From positions 276,623-340,622 of the forward strand of contig JAFEAE010000015.1 in the NCBI GenBank assembly GCA_018266575.1: 64,000 bases of DNA, given 5' to 3'. Made by a program: the position numbers and the translations under genes. Numbering within the stretch: position 1 is the stretch's first letter; every line of letters starts with the position of its first letter. The stretch is from Bacteroidota bacterium. Lineage in GTDB: Bacteria; Bacteroidota; Bacteroidia; Chitinophagales; Chitinophagaceae. Shown here in pieces: positions 8,568 through 16,348 of this stretch. A model generated the notes under the pieces. That model worked only from the letters and a program-made list of their open reading frames with translations. It was not told the origin of the DNA and searched no databases.

Positions 8568-9477
8568 TCGCCTTTTTTATGGTGCATTGTGAAATACCAA
8601 AAATGATTTTATTCAGGAAAGATGGCGTTAATTGCCGCATGGTGCGGAAGCCATAATCCCAATAGGTGATATTGATAAGGTCATCATCCACTTTTTGAAT
8701 GTCGAGTAGTATCACGTAATGCGAAGGGATATTTGCTTTGATCCTGTCGTACTTTTTCCGGAGGATGGTATTGTTGAGATACAAAACAGTGATACCTTGT
8801 TTCATGGAATTTACAAGGTATTCATACATGTCATGAATATACGGTCGCATCAAATCTGATCCGGCAGCATTTACCTTATAATTAAATAAACGTTTTGCCA
8901 TGCGGTTGAACTTGCCATAATTCACGGAAGCCCACAATTTGTTTTCATCTCCGGGATCATAATGTGTATTTAAAAAATTCAGGTAACCTTTGAAATGATC
9001 TGCAAGGCAGAGGAACCACATTTGTTCAACGGGCCGGATATCTAATGCGCCTTTAAAATGGAGATTGCCGGCAACATCTTTGATCGGTTGAGAAGGCTGA
9101 AAAGAGACATTCCTGATTTTTGCTTTTCCGTATGTGTACAATTGCAACATCAGTTTTGTATAACCCAATGGATCATCGTGCATGAACAAATAGGAGAGTG
9201 CTGCGTAACCGCAGAAATTGGTGTTTGTACCTTCATACAACAAAAGCGGCTGGTGCACATTTTCCTTAAGGTTGTGAAGAAATAGTGCAGGCTTGATATG
9301 CGGCCAGTAGATGCTTGGTTGCAATTCGGATATTTTATCAACAAATGCAATAGCTTGTTCGCGGGTGGAAGTTTGTGTAGTGTCATTATCGTTTGCAGCA
9401 AATAAAACAAAGCTGCTGCATAAGCAAAGAAAGAGTTGAACAAATTCTTTACACCAATATGTTTGAGAAAACTTCAT
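8557..9477 (-). CDS. Secreted protein with a possible papain-fold Cys-His-Asp triad
   Basis: 306 residues with a hydrophobic N-terminus (about 11-28) consistent with a signal sequence. NFCGYAALSYLF places Cys89 at the start of a predicted helix, as in papain-fold cysteine peptidases. SHYVILLDI (His253) and ITYWDYGF (Asp274) could supply the His and Asp/Asn in the usual order. The Cys-to-His spacing of 164 residues is long for C39-type peptidases but acceptable for the fold. I see no family match, so a peptidase, transglutaminase-like or inactive role all remain possible. The overlapping lipoprotein gene downstream suggests a functional pair. Confidence 0.6.
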   Translation of the reverse strand: MKFSQTYWCKEFVQLFLCLCSSFVLFAANDNDTTQTSTREQAIAFVDKISELQPSIYWPHIKPALFLHNLKENVHQPLLLYEGTNTNFCGYAALSYLFMHDDPLGYTKLMLQLYTYGKAKIRNVSFQPSQPIKDVAGNLHFKGALDIRPVEQMWFLCLADHFKGYLNFLNTHYDPGDENKLWASVNYGKFNRMAKRLFNYKVNAAGSDLMRPYIHDMYEYLVNSMKQGITVLYLNNTILRKKYDRIKANIPSHYVILLDIQKVDDDLINITYWDYGFRTMRQLTPSFLNKIIFGISQCTIKKANEK

Positions 9478-9565
9478 CCAGGGGGTATGCTTTGAACCTG
9501 AAAATTAAGAATTAAACGATAAATAATTTTCGATTATGCCTTATCGTTATACTCGGTATAAATAA

Positions 9566-9602
9566 AAAACCCAGCTATGGGTTTTGATCTTTACGGCTGG
9601 GT
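9566..9602 (-). terminator. Intrinsic-type terminator on the minus strand
   Basis: AAAACCCA (9566-9573) and TGGGTTTT (9578-9585) form a perfect 8-bp stem with a 4-nt loop. Read on the minus strand it is followed by a T-rich tract. An alternative stem uses ACCCAGC (9569-9575) with GCTGGGT (9596-9602). It lies just downstream of the small decayed gene at 9625-9885, suggesting that region is or was transcribed. Confidence 0.5.
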
Positions 9603-9624
9603 ATATATGTTCCAATCAATAAAT

Positions 9625-9885
9625 TTATTTCCCTGTTTTTGTGCCAACTTGGCTTAGTATTACATTGAAAGATTGAACTCCGCGATGTTCAGTGATCTTC
9701 CCTGCATCATAAACGTAAATAAATCGGCATCTTTTACTCAGAAAGATTTTCCTGTTGGTTTCATCCCCATTCATGCTGCTTTAAATGTGCCAGACTAAAG
9801 TTGTTTATTGAACCGGAAGAACTGATGTGCCGCCACAGGATGCAATAACCACAGCTATCGGAAGAAATGCAAGCAATTGTTTCAT
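9625..9885 (-). pseudogene. Small lipoprotein gene split by two in-frame stops (or two tiny genes)
   Basis: From the ATG at 9885 a 26-residue peptide is encoded with a lipoprotein-like N-terminus ending VVIASC (Cys17), stopped by TAA at 9805-9807. A second in-frame TAA follows eight codons later (9781-9783). The same frame then reopens with an ATG at 9774 for 49 residues (KRCRFIYVYDAGKITEHRG in the middle) to a TAA at 9625. One frame carrying a signal, two stops and a protein-like tail suggests a roughly 86-residue lipoprotein gene broken by nonsense mutations. Two independent small genes are the alternative. The terminator-like hairpin at 9566-9602 follows. Confidence 0.4.
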
Positions 9886-10169
9886 AACAGAAGTTTTAAG
9901 TTTTGAAATAGATAAAGGTTAACGAATTTATTTTACATGAAAATAAACTTGAGGAACCTGGAATTTTCTGTTATTGAGCTTCTGTGTTTGAGAGGTAAAC
10001 TATTAGAGCTACTGAAATACAGAAATCTGAATTCGTAAAAATTTGAATAAAATGATTATCAGAAATTAAATAATCATCAGAAATACTGCCAACGTAAGAT
10101 CAATGCACATTGTGTATTTAGCAGATATTTCATCTTATCTTTCCAACATATTTTTCTAAATATAAACTT

Positions 10170-10550
10170 ATGCAGATTAAAAATGCCTACCCATACAAAG
10201 ATGATAAGATGAACCTGCCTGTTGCTGATGTTGAGGAAGCTATTCCGTTTTATCAAAATTTTTTAGGATTCACTTTGGTATCCCGGAATAATGATCCGGT
10301 TCCTTCTGCAATTTTAGAGAAAAGTGGTATACAGATTGGCCTGGCAGAAAATGGCAGCGACCCTTCGCAGGAAGGTTGTTTTTTTGAAGTAGATAATGTA
10401 GAGGAAGCTTTTACTGAATTTAAATCTCAGGGCTTGAAAAAAGAAATTTCTGATTTTGATATTCAGAAATATGGAGACACTTCATGGAGAGTTTTCTTTA
10501 TAGTTGCACCGGATGGGCTTTGTTATTGCTTTGGAGAAAAACAACAATAA
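10170..10550 (+). CDS. VOC (glyoxalase/bleomycin-resistance) superfamily protein
   Basis: 126 residues, the usual size for a single vicinal-oxygen-chelate protein with two beta-alpha-beta-beta-beta modules. LPVADVEEAIPFYQNFLGFTLVSR (about 16-39) is the typical module-1 start, and GCFFEVDNVEEAFTEFKSQG (about 70-89) begins module 2, ending in the DGLCYCFGE strand. His ligands of true glyoxalase I are not obvious, so the reaction (lyase, dioxygenase or resistance protein) cannot be stated. It stands alone between convergent or divergent neighbours. Confidence 0.8.
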   Translation: MQIKNAYPYKDDKMNLPVADVEEAIPFYQNFLGFTLVSRNNDPVPSAILEKSGIQIGLAENGSDPSQEGCFFEVDNVEEAFTEFKSQGLKKEISDFDIQKYGDTSWRVFFIVAPDGLCYCFGEKQQ

Positions 10551-10596
10551 ATTCTCTATCTTATTTTTCGTTTACGTGTGGCCGTTATAGATAAAA

Positions 10597-11940
10597 TTAA
10601 TTTACTGTCCAGTTACGGATTTGTAGTACCGGCTGAATATAATATGAATTATTAAAATCTGTATAGATCAATCCAATCCCTCTCGCATAATAATATGTAT
10701 ACGTTTCCTGTGTTGGCCCGGGATTATAACCAACAGCTGCAATTTCAGGGTTCATCACAATCTCATAGACATTGGTGAATGCCTGCCCATTATATACTAT
10801 CGTTGCATTGGCATTTATGCAGTGAAAATGGTATTGAAGAAGAATTTGTTGTCCGAATGTTGCAGTACCAATGAATTGTTTGGAATACCAATAATCACCT
10901 GTTTTAAGATTTTCCTTTAAAAAATTAATCTCATCATACACTTCAGGATCGAATTTGACAGCCTTGGTGTATTTGTCAATCGGGGCATACTCATAATAAT
11001 TTGTATCAACCTTTCGGTAGTAATAGCTGTCCACAATGCTTGCTCCCGGAGTTTCCTGCATAAGCTTATATGATATTCCATTTTGAAATACGGGTCCGGG
11101 AATGATAGTTCGATGTACGGTATCGCCTGTATTCACAAGGTCATCATAGTTCCAGGAGCTATTATCTGTCAATGGAAAATGATCCAGGTTATTTGAAGTT
11201 GTAACAGGTAGGTAGACAGTGTTTGAAAATGTACATTGAGATTGCGATCCTGCAACAGTGAAGACATCCACACCGGCATTGACTGGCTTTCCATGAGCAT
11301 ATAATATTACTTTCTGCAACCCAACATCAGTGATTATACCAGCACCTGAGAAATTATATCCGTTAACTGTGGTTGTTGAAATGTTGTAGGTACCCGCGAA
11401 TTTTACATTCAAAGTAATGGTTAGGGATGATGAAGAATCCAGAATAACACCTTGCACATAACTTCCGGAAATGCTATCATTTTCGCATGCATCCGGAGAG
11501 CCAAAAAACGAGAATATTGCCGGATGAAGTGTATCCATTACTTTCACTGCAGCGGTGCAGAATGATGCATTATAATGCACTATAAATATTTGACTGCCTG
11601 CTGCAGCCGGTGTTCCGGAACCGGCAAGTTTTACAGAAGTTGTTCCTTTGCTGTTAAAGTATCCTGAAGATTTAAATGAAAAGCCATCAACGGTATCGGT
11701 ATAAATATCATACTTGCCCGTTTGGGTTACGTTAACCTGTACCTGTAGAAAGTTGCTGTCGTTGATTTTTTTATTAATATTATAAGTTCCGCCAACTGAA
11801 TCGACAGAGCAATTATTTGCCGCATCAGAAACGAGGGCGCCATCAGAATAAAGGTTATTTTCGAGACTGTGTTCTTTTAAGCATGAGCTAAACAAAAATA
11901 TACCTGAAAATAAAGCAAGCAGAATAAGTATCGTTTTCAT
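10597..11940 (-). CDS. Lipoprotein with two tandem copies of an about 90-residue beta domain
   Basis: 447 residues from the ATG at 11940; a longer frame to 12066 would bury the signal peptide, so it is rejected. The lipobox ends LFSSC (Cys20). Two tandem domains follow. Copy 1 starts CSVDSVGGTYNI and contains GKYDIYTDTVDGFSFKSSG and GSGTPAAAG. Copy 2 starts CENDSISGSYVQG and contains GTYNISTTTVNGYNFSGAG and AHGKPVNAG. Each begins and ends with a Cys. The C-terminal third is rich in Tyr and aromatic residues and unrelated. The domain is a common extracellular repeat in Bacteroidota; a surface or adhesive role is only an inference. Confidence 0.7.
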   Translation of the reverse strand: MKTILILLALFSGIFLFSSCLKEHSLENNLYSDGALVSDAANNCSVDSVGGTYNINKKINDSNFLQVQVNVTQTGKYDIYTDTVDGFSFKSSGYFNSKGTTSVKLAGSGTPAAAGSQIFIVHYNASFCTAAVKVMDTLHPAIFSFFGSPDACENDSISGSYVQGVILDSSSSLTITLNVKFAGTYNISTTTVNGYNFSGAGIITDVGLQKVILYAHGKPVNAGVDVFTVAGSQSQCTFSNTVYLPVTTSNNLDHFPLTDNSSWNYDDLVNTGDTVHRTIIPGPVFQNGISYKLMQETPGASIVDSYYYRKVDTNYYEYAPIDKYTKAVKFDPEVYDEINFLKENLKTGDYWYSKQFIGTATFGQQILLQYHFHCINANATIVYNGQAFTNVYEIVMNPEIAAVGYNPGPTQETYTYYYARGIGLIYTDFNNSYYIQPVLQIRNWTVN

Positions 11941-12111
11941 TGTGAAATAAAGATAACCCTTTATCTTTTTGTTTGAAACATTACTGATTCGTTTTTTGAT
12001 TTTTAGAACCCGTTGAACTGCATTAAAACTTTGTAATGAAAGTTTCTCAGTCTGCTTACCAAACATTTTTTGCCTCTAAAAAACTAATTGTAAATTGGAA
12101 ACATTAAAATA

Positions 12112-12747
12112 ATGTATATGCCTGCAAAAGTAAACTGGCCTGAGGTAATCAAACCTCTTCTGAAAAAATACAAGGCTAAACAACATCCACTTGAATATAA
12201 AAATATTTACCAGTTGGTAGTGATGGTTGTGCTTTCCGCACAGGATTCTGATAAAAATATCAATAAGGTTGCCATTGAGCTTTTCAAAAATTTTCCGGAT
12301 ATGAAAGCATTGTCGAATGCAACACCGGATATATTAGCGAAATATATCAGTGGTGTACGCAATTTCGGTAACAAAGCAAAATGGCTTACTGAAATTGCGC
12401 AGACTGTAAAAACAGATGCAAATATTCCGCAAACATTGGAGGAATTAACAGCACTCCCCGGTATTGGAAGAAAATCTGCGAATGTTATTTTGCGTGAATC
12501 CGGGAAAGAACCGGAAGGAGTGATTGTCGATCTGCATGTAGTGCGTGTTGCACCGCGATTGGGAATTGCTACCGGAGCTGACCCTAAAAAAATTGAAAAG
12601 CAAATAATGGATATACTTCCGCAGAAAGAATGGGATGCAGGAATGGCGATGTCATTTTTAGGAAGAGAGATTTGCCGCCCGACAAATCCGAAATGCGATG
12701 TTTGTGTGATGAATACGGTTTGCGAATATTATAATGCGGGAAAATGA
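12112..12747 (+). CDS. nth: Endonuclease III, DNA N-glycosylase/AP lyase
   Basis: 211 residues, typical length. The helix-hairpin-helix LPGIGRKSANVI (about 119-130) carries the catalytic Lys, VDLHVVRV supplies the catalytic Asp, and the C-terminal CRPTNPKCDVCVMNTVC gives the C-x6-C-x2-C-x5-C iron-sulfur cluster. The enzyme removes oxidised pyrimidines and nicks the abasic site in base-excision repair. ATGs at 12112 and 12118 are both possible; the first gives two extra residues. Upstream is a divergent lipoprotein gene, downstream a heptamer-array hairpin and tRNA-Gly on the opposite strand. Confidence 0.93.
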   Translation: MYMPAKVNWPEVIKPLLKKYKAKQHPLEYKNIYQLVVMVVLSAQDSDKNINKVAIELFKNFPDMKALSNATPDILAKYISGVRNFGNKAKWLTEIAQTVKTDANIPQTLEELTALPGIGRKSANVILRESGKEPEGVIVDLHVVRVAPRLGIATGADPKKIEKQIMDILPQKEWDAGMAMSFLGREICRPTNPKCDVCVMNTVCEYYNAGK

Positions 12748-12753
12748 TCTTTT

Positions 12754-12826
12754 AAGTGTAAGCTATGAGTTATGAAGTATGAGTTCTGATAAACGAATTA
12801 CTTTATAACTCATGGCTCATACTTAA
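12754..12826. repeat. Inverted pair of 7-nt tandem arrays
   Basis: The left arm (12754-12788) has five units such as AGTTATG and AAGTATG. The right arm (12799-12826) has four units such as TAACTCA and TGGCTCA, roughly complementary to the left. It lies between the convergent nth gene and tRNA-Gly and could fold as a long hairpin and terminate transcription. Confidence 0.75.
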
Positions 12827-12861
12827 ATAAAAAACGTTCATCGGCTATGGATGAACGTTAG

Positions 12862-12934
12862 AGCGGCAAAAGAGGCTCGAACTCTCGACCCTCAGCTTGG
12901 GAAGCTGATGCTCTACCAACTGAGCTACTGCCGC
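12862..12934 (-). tRNA. tRNA-Gly (anticodon CCC)
   Basis: On the minus strand a complete 73-nt cloverleaf is present: acceptor GCGGCAG pairing with TTGCCGC, D-arm GCTCAGTTGGTAGAGC, anticodon loop TTCCCAA in a 5-bp stem, T-loop GTTCGAGCC, and U as discriminator base, as usual for bacterial tRNA-Gly. The CCA end is not encoded. It reads GGG codons. Confidence 0.95.
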
Positions 12935-13004
12935 ATGAATTTCTTCGGCAGAAAGATAAGAAAAATTGTGAAATAATATTTTTTATAACAACTGAATTCC
13001 CTGG

Positions 13005-13520
13005 TTAATTAACGGAAGCTGCTTTTATCCGGTTATTCAGCCAACTGTTTTTTACGGGAATTATCCAATTCGTCTCCAGTTCTTGTTTTGTTTGAACAGT
13101 ATTGTTGAAATACAAAGTATCCCGGGTTATAAAGTTATTTTCAACAGCATAATTCAACTGGCCCAGTGGCAGCAATTGTATTTTTTCCTTGATCACAAAC
13201 GCAAGTAACTGCCTGTCGAATAGATTCACGGAAAATTGCTGTTCTATTTGTTTGATGAAATGTACAGAGCTGTCAGTGCTGCATCCGCTTACGCCGGTTG
13301 CAGTTTCATCTGCCATCAAAACAATAAACTGGCCGAAAAATAAATTGCCATAACCTTTTACCTGTACACCGTGTGATTTCCAGTTTGCAGTAAAAGCATC
13401 TATCATTTCTTCAATATGCAATGCTTCGCTGATCGTAAAAAGCCTGTTACTTTGGTATATCCACACACGGGAATTATTTGCAAAATCAGCCGGAAGTAAT
13501 TCTTTATAAGAGAAATTCAT
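13005..13520 (-). CDS. Conserved Bacteroidota hypothetical protein
   Basis: 171 residues, cytoplasmic by appearance, with no signal or membrane helix. The central motif SGCSTDSSVHFIKQIEQQF (about 92-110) and the N-terminal RVWIYQSNR are the recognisable conserved parts. Database entries of this type are sometimes labelled ABC-transporter ATPase, but no Walker A or signature motif is present, so that label would be wrong. Function unknown. It stands alone upstream of tRNA-Gly on the same strand. Confidence 0.7.
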   Translation of the reverse strand: MNFSYKELLPADFANNSRVWIYQSNRLFTISEALHIEEMIDAFTANWKSHGVQVKGYGNLFFGQFIVLMADETATGVSGCSTDSSVHFIKQIEQQFSVNLFDRQLLAFVIKEKIQLLPLGQLNYAVENNFITRDTLYFNNTVQTKQELETNWIIPVKNSWLNNRIKAASVN

Positions 13521-13567
13521 GTTGCAAAATTAATCAAATTCTTTTCATACAGAATCAGTAGTATTTT

Positions 13568-13740
13568 TCTCGCAAAGGTGCGAAGACGCAACGAAGCATG
13601 ATGATGAAATAATAAACGATATATGATGGTATAAACTTTGGCTCTCTTTGAATATTTAGATAAAACTCATATTAGCAACCCCCAACTTTTAAAAATGTAT
13701 CTTAGAGCTAAGACATTTTAATACTTTGCGCCGTTGCGAG
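13568..13740. repeat. Element with CTCGCAA-type inverted ends
   Basis: The left end reads TCTCGCAAAGGTGCGAAG and the right end, on the other strand, CTCGCAACGGCGCAAAG. The AT-rich centre of about 130 nt holds no gene. Related ends occur at 63710-63859 and a looser relative at 50821-50935. A small non-mobile or decayed palindromic element is my interpretation. Confidence 0.5.
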
Positions 13741-13744
13741 TAAC

Positions 13745-14521
13745 TTACATCGACGCTGCTATCAACTCCGCAATGTCCATCACTTTTACAGAATCTTCTT
13801 TCTCTGCATGTTTTACACCATCTGTCATCATTGTATTGCAAAACGGGCAGGCTGCTGCAATAATGTTGGCGCCTGTCCCCAATGCTTCTTCGCTTCGTTC
13901 AAAATTTATCCTCGTTGCTCCTTTTTCTTCTTCTTTGAACATCTGCGCACCACCTGCTCCGCAACATAATCCCTTGCTTCTGCAACGCTTCATTTCTATT
14001 AATTCTGCGTCCAGTATCTCCAATACTTTTCGCGGGGCTTCATAAATATTATTCGCCCTTCCGAGATAACAGCTGTCATGATACGTAATGCGTTTTCCTT
14101 TGAAGCTTCCGCCTTCTTTCAATTTTATTTTTCCTTCATCAATTAATTGCTGCAGAAAAACCGTGTGATGGATCACTTCATAATTGCCACCGAGTTCGGG
14201 ATATTCATTCTTCAATATATTAAAACAATGCGGGCAGGCAGTTACAATTTTCTTTATACCGTAATTATTCAATACCTGTATGTTCTGATATGCCATCATC
14301 TGGAACATAAATTCATTCCCAGAACGGCGGGCCGGATCACCAGTGCACATTTCTTCTTTTCCAAGAATAGCATAGGAAATATTTATTTTATTCAGAATGG
14401 TTGCAAATGCTTTGGTGATCTTTTGCGCACGCTGGTCAAAACTTCCTGCGCAACCAACCCAGAACAACACTTCAGGGGTTTCGCCTTTTGCCAAACATTC
14501 AGCTATGGTAGGAACTGTCAT
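13745..14521 (-). CDS. CCG-domain (Fe-S)-binding protein, heterodisulfide-reductase/GlcF-like
   Basis: 258 residues. Cysteine motifs of the CCG family appear in two halves: WVGCAGSFDQR, EEMCTGDPARRSG and ACPHCFN, then DSCYLGR, GLCCGAGGAQM and CPFCNTMM. In the first half the usual CCG is CTG. These motifs bind iron-sulfur clusters in subunits that pass electrons to or from lactate, glycolate, glycerol-3-phosphate or heterodisulfides. The normal ferredoxin-type partner subunit is not next to it; the gene downstream is an unrelated hypothetical. It probably acts in the cytosol with a partner encoded elsewhere or outside this window. Confidence 0.85.
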   Translation of the reverse strand: MTVPTIAECLAKGETPEVLFWVGCAGSFDQRAQKITKAFATILNKINISYAILGKEEMCTGDPARRSGNEFMFQMMAYQNIQVLNNYGIKKIVTACPHCFNILKNEYPELGGNYEVIHHTVFLQQLIDEGKIKLKEGGSFKGKRITYHDSCYLGRANNIYEAPRKVLEILDAELIEMKRCRSKGLCCGAGGAQMFKEEEKGATRINFERSEEALGTGANIIAAACPFCNTMMTDGVKHAEKEDSVKVMDIAELIAASM

Positions 14522-14534
14522 AACAAAATATTTT

Positions 14535-14569
14535 AAAATGAAAAATTAGGAATTAATAATTAAATGTGG
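14535..14569. repeat. Degenerate 7-nt tandem array
   Basis: Five AT-rich units in 7-nt phase, such as AAAATTA and GGAATTA, lie immediately upstream of the CCG-protein start codon in the divergent spacer. The same word family recurs at 61104 and 61395. Confidence 0.6.
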
Positions 14570-14583
14570 AGAAATAGTTATCA

Positions 14584-14602
14584 GTTGCCGGTGCATGGCA
14601 AC
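14584..14602. promoter_or_regulatory. Dyad GTTGCC-N7-GGCAAC, possible operator
   Basis: A perfect 6-bp dyad lies 52 nt before the start codon of the Crp/Fnr gene and just upstream of a TAACTTTA box (14626-14633). Position and symmetry fit an operator, perhaps for autoregulation, but the words also resemble the GTTGCCG units at 42522, so this may be part of a repeat. Confidence 0.3.
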
Positions 14603-14653
14603 CGGTGACCTGAAACTCTTTTTCGTAACTTTATTTTTAAACCTGAACGTGTT

Positions 14654-15355
14654 ATGCCTGATGACGATCAATTGTTATTGATAAGAAATTATGATCTGTG
14701 GTGCCATTTATCAGACGACGAATATGATGAACTGAATATAGAGCACCGCTTTATTGAAGTGCCCAAGGGCGAATACATTTATTTTGAAGCATATAATCAC
14801 AACCGGCTTTATTTTGTAAAAGACGGATATATCAAGATCGGTTATATTGATGATGAAGGAAATGAAAAAATAAAAGAGATCATCCGAAAAGGGGAAATAT
14901 TCGGGCAGTTTTCACTCGAAAAAAATAATCTCCACGGTGAATTTGCACAGGCATATAAAAACAAAGTGAGCCTTTGCGCTTTCACTATCGAAGATTTTGA
15001 AAAGCTGCTAAAAAAGCGTCCCGACCTTGCATTAAGATACAGCAAACAGGTTGGCGCCAAGTTGCGCAATATAGAAAACCGTCTGATCAATCTACTAAAT
15101 AAAGATGTAAAGACCCGTTTGCTGAATTTCTTATGGCAATTGGTTGAGCAGGATATGGGCGAAACTACCCCGCAAGGTTTTTGCATACCAAACTATCTTA
15201 CACATGAAGACATTGCCAACCTCATCGGTTCGAGCAGGCAGACTGTTACCACTATGATCAATGAACTGGAAGAAGAACAAGTGCTTTCATACAATCGCCA
15301 GCAAATTTGCTTTTTAGATGTTAAAAAATTACAAAAGCGAATGAATGTCGCGTAA
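14654..15355 (+). CDS. Crp/Fnr-family transcriptional regulator
   Basis: 233 residues. The N-terminal cyclic-nucleotide-binding-type beta-barrel (about 15-130) contains PKGEYIYFEAYNHNRLYFVKDGYIKIG and GEIFGQFSLE, without the Arg-Ser pair that binds cAMP in E. coli Crp. The C-terminal winged helix has THEDIANLIGSSRQTVTTMI (about 182-201). No Fnr-type N-terminal cysteines are seen, so the signal is unknown. It is transcribed toward YHS, DoxX and YceI genes 52 nt downstream, which are likely targets or operon partners. Confidence 0.88.
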   Translation: MPDDDQLLLIRNYDLWCHLSDDEYDELNIEHRFIEVPKGEYIYFEAYNHNRLYFVKDGYIKIGYIDDEGNEKIKEIIRKGEIFGQFSLEKNNLHGEFAQAYKNKVSLCAFTIEDFEKLLKKRPDLALRYSKQVGAKLRNIENRLINLLNKDVKTRLLNFLWQLVEQDMGETTPQGFCIPNYLTHEDIANLIGSSRQTVTTMINELEEEQVLSYNRQQICFLDVKKLQKRMNVA

Positions 15356-15407
15356 ACGACACCTGCCGGCGGAAGCTGTTTTTATTTTTGAATTATAAAA
15401 TTCAGAT

Positions 15408-15869
15408 ATGAAAAAGTTGTTTCTAAGTATTCTTGTAATTAGTTCCCTTGCATCATTTGCGCAGGATGCGCCTGCTGTGCGTAAAAAGAATTTCAATCTT
15501 TCAGACGGAATTGGTATTAAAGGGTATGATCCCGTTGCTTACTTCACACAAAATAAGGCGGTAAAAGGCAGCAAAGAAATGGCTGTTGCATTTGAAGGTG
15601 TAACCTATTATTTTTCTTCTGCCGCTAATAAAGAAGAATTTAAAAAGAACCCTGCAAAATATGAACCTCAGTATGGCGGATGGTGTGCTTATGCAATGGG
15701 AAAGAATGGAACGAAAGTAGAAGTTGACCCGGAAACATTTAAGCTTATCGATGGAAAGCTATTCCTGTTTTATAACCAGTTTTTTAATAACACGTTGAAA
15801 AGCTGGAATAAAGATGAAGCCAATTTGCATAAGAGCGCAGATGCCAACTGGCAGAAATTATACCATTAA
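15408..15869 (+). CDS. Secreted YHS-domain protein
   Basis: 153 residues with a signal peptide ending SFAQ. GIKGYDPVAYFTQNKAVKGS and FSSAANKEEFKKNPAKYEPQYGGWCAYAM are the YHS signature, a small metal-associated fold found in copper-handling proteins and ATPases. Only one Cys (in GGWCAYAM) is present, so metal binding is uncertain. A periplasmic role in metal or redox stress is inferred from the fold and the neighbours DoxX and YceI. It follows the Crp/Fnr gene and precedes DoxX by 25 nt, so an operon is likely. Confidence 0.82.
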   Translation: MKKLFLSILVISSLASFAQDAPAVRKKNFNLSDGIGIKGYDPVAYFTQNKAVKGSKEMAVAFEGVTYYFSSAANKEEFKKNPAKYEPQYGGWCAYAMGKNGTKVEVDPETFKLIDGKLFLFYNQFFNNTLKSWNKDEANLHKSADANWQKLYH

Positions 15870-15894
15870 CCTATCAACCTGTAAAACCATCAAT

Positions 15895-16293
15895 ATGAAC
15901 AAGCCGAAAATAATTTTCCTTTGGATACTTCGGTTACTCGCTGCCGTTATAATGTTGCAGACATTGTATTTTAAATTTACGGCACATCCCCAATCGGTAC
16001 ATCTGTTCACCATTCTTGGTATGGAACCCTGGGGAAGGATCGGTACCGGCGTTTTGGAATTAATTGCATCCATACTGATCTTGTATCCACGCACAACAGG
16101 TTATGGTGCCGTTCTCGGATTGGGTTTGATGGCCGGAGCTATTTTCTTTCACCTGACCAAACTGGGTATTGTGTTTGATGGGGATGCCGTGTTATTTACC
16201 TATGCAGTAATTGTATTTGTTTGTTGTGCGTTACTTGCATTGTTTTATAAGAAAGAACTATTGAAACTGATACCGTTCGTCAAGAATAGTTAA
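15895..16293 (+). CDS. DoxX-family membrane protein
   Basis: 132 residues from the ATG at 15895; the frame stays open upstream into the YHS gene, but that extension is polar and unlikely. Four hydrophobic helices are visible (about 6-24, 46-64, 69-88 and 98-118). The pattern FKFTAHPQSVHLF followed by GTGVLELIASILILYP is typical of short DoxX proteins, which are inner-membrane proteins linked to quinol/terminal oxidase functions or redox stress. Substrate is unknown. It sits in the YHS-DoxX-YceI group. Confidence 0.8.
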   Translation: MNKPKIIFLWILRLLAAVIMLQTLYFKFTAHPQSVHLFTILGMEPWGRIGTGVLELIASILILYPRTTGYGAVLGLGLMAGAIFFHLTKLGIVFDGDAVLFTYAVIVFVCCALLALFYKKELLKLIPFVKNS

Positions 16294-16315
16294 GTGAATT
16301 AACAGAAGCTGGAGA

Positions 16316-16323
16316 TATTTTTG
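16316..16323 (+). promoter_or_regulatory. Possible -7 box TATTTTTG upstream of YceI gene
   Basis: The octamer matches the Bacteroidota TAnnTTTG -7 element and lies 25 nt before the YceI start codon. No TTG -33 element was found at the right distance, so this is weak. Confidence 0.3.
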
Positions 16324-16348
16324 TTTCTTGCATAATAAAGAAACCGAC

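Noticed and set aside
11941..12066. Longer N-terminus for the duplicated-domain lipoprotein
   Set aside because: It would place 42 polar, basic residues before a clear lipoprotein signal peptide; the ATG at 11940 is preferred.
13005..13520. ABC transporter ATPase
   Set aside because: No Walker A, Walker B or signature motif is present in the 171 residues.
15814..15894. Longer DoxX protein starting inside the YHS gene
   Set aside because: The extension is polar and overlaps coding sequence; the ATG at 15895 gives the expected first membrane helix.
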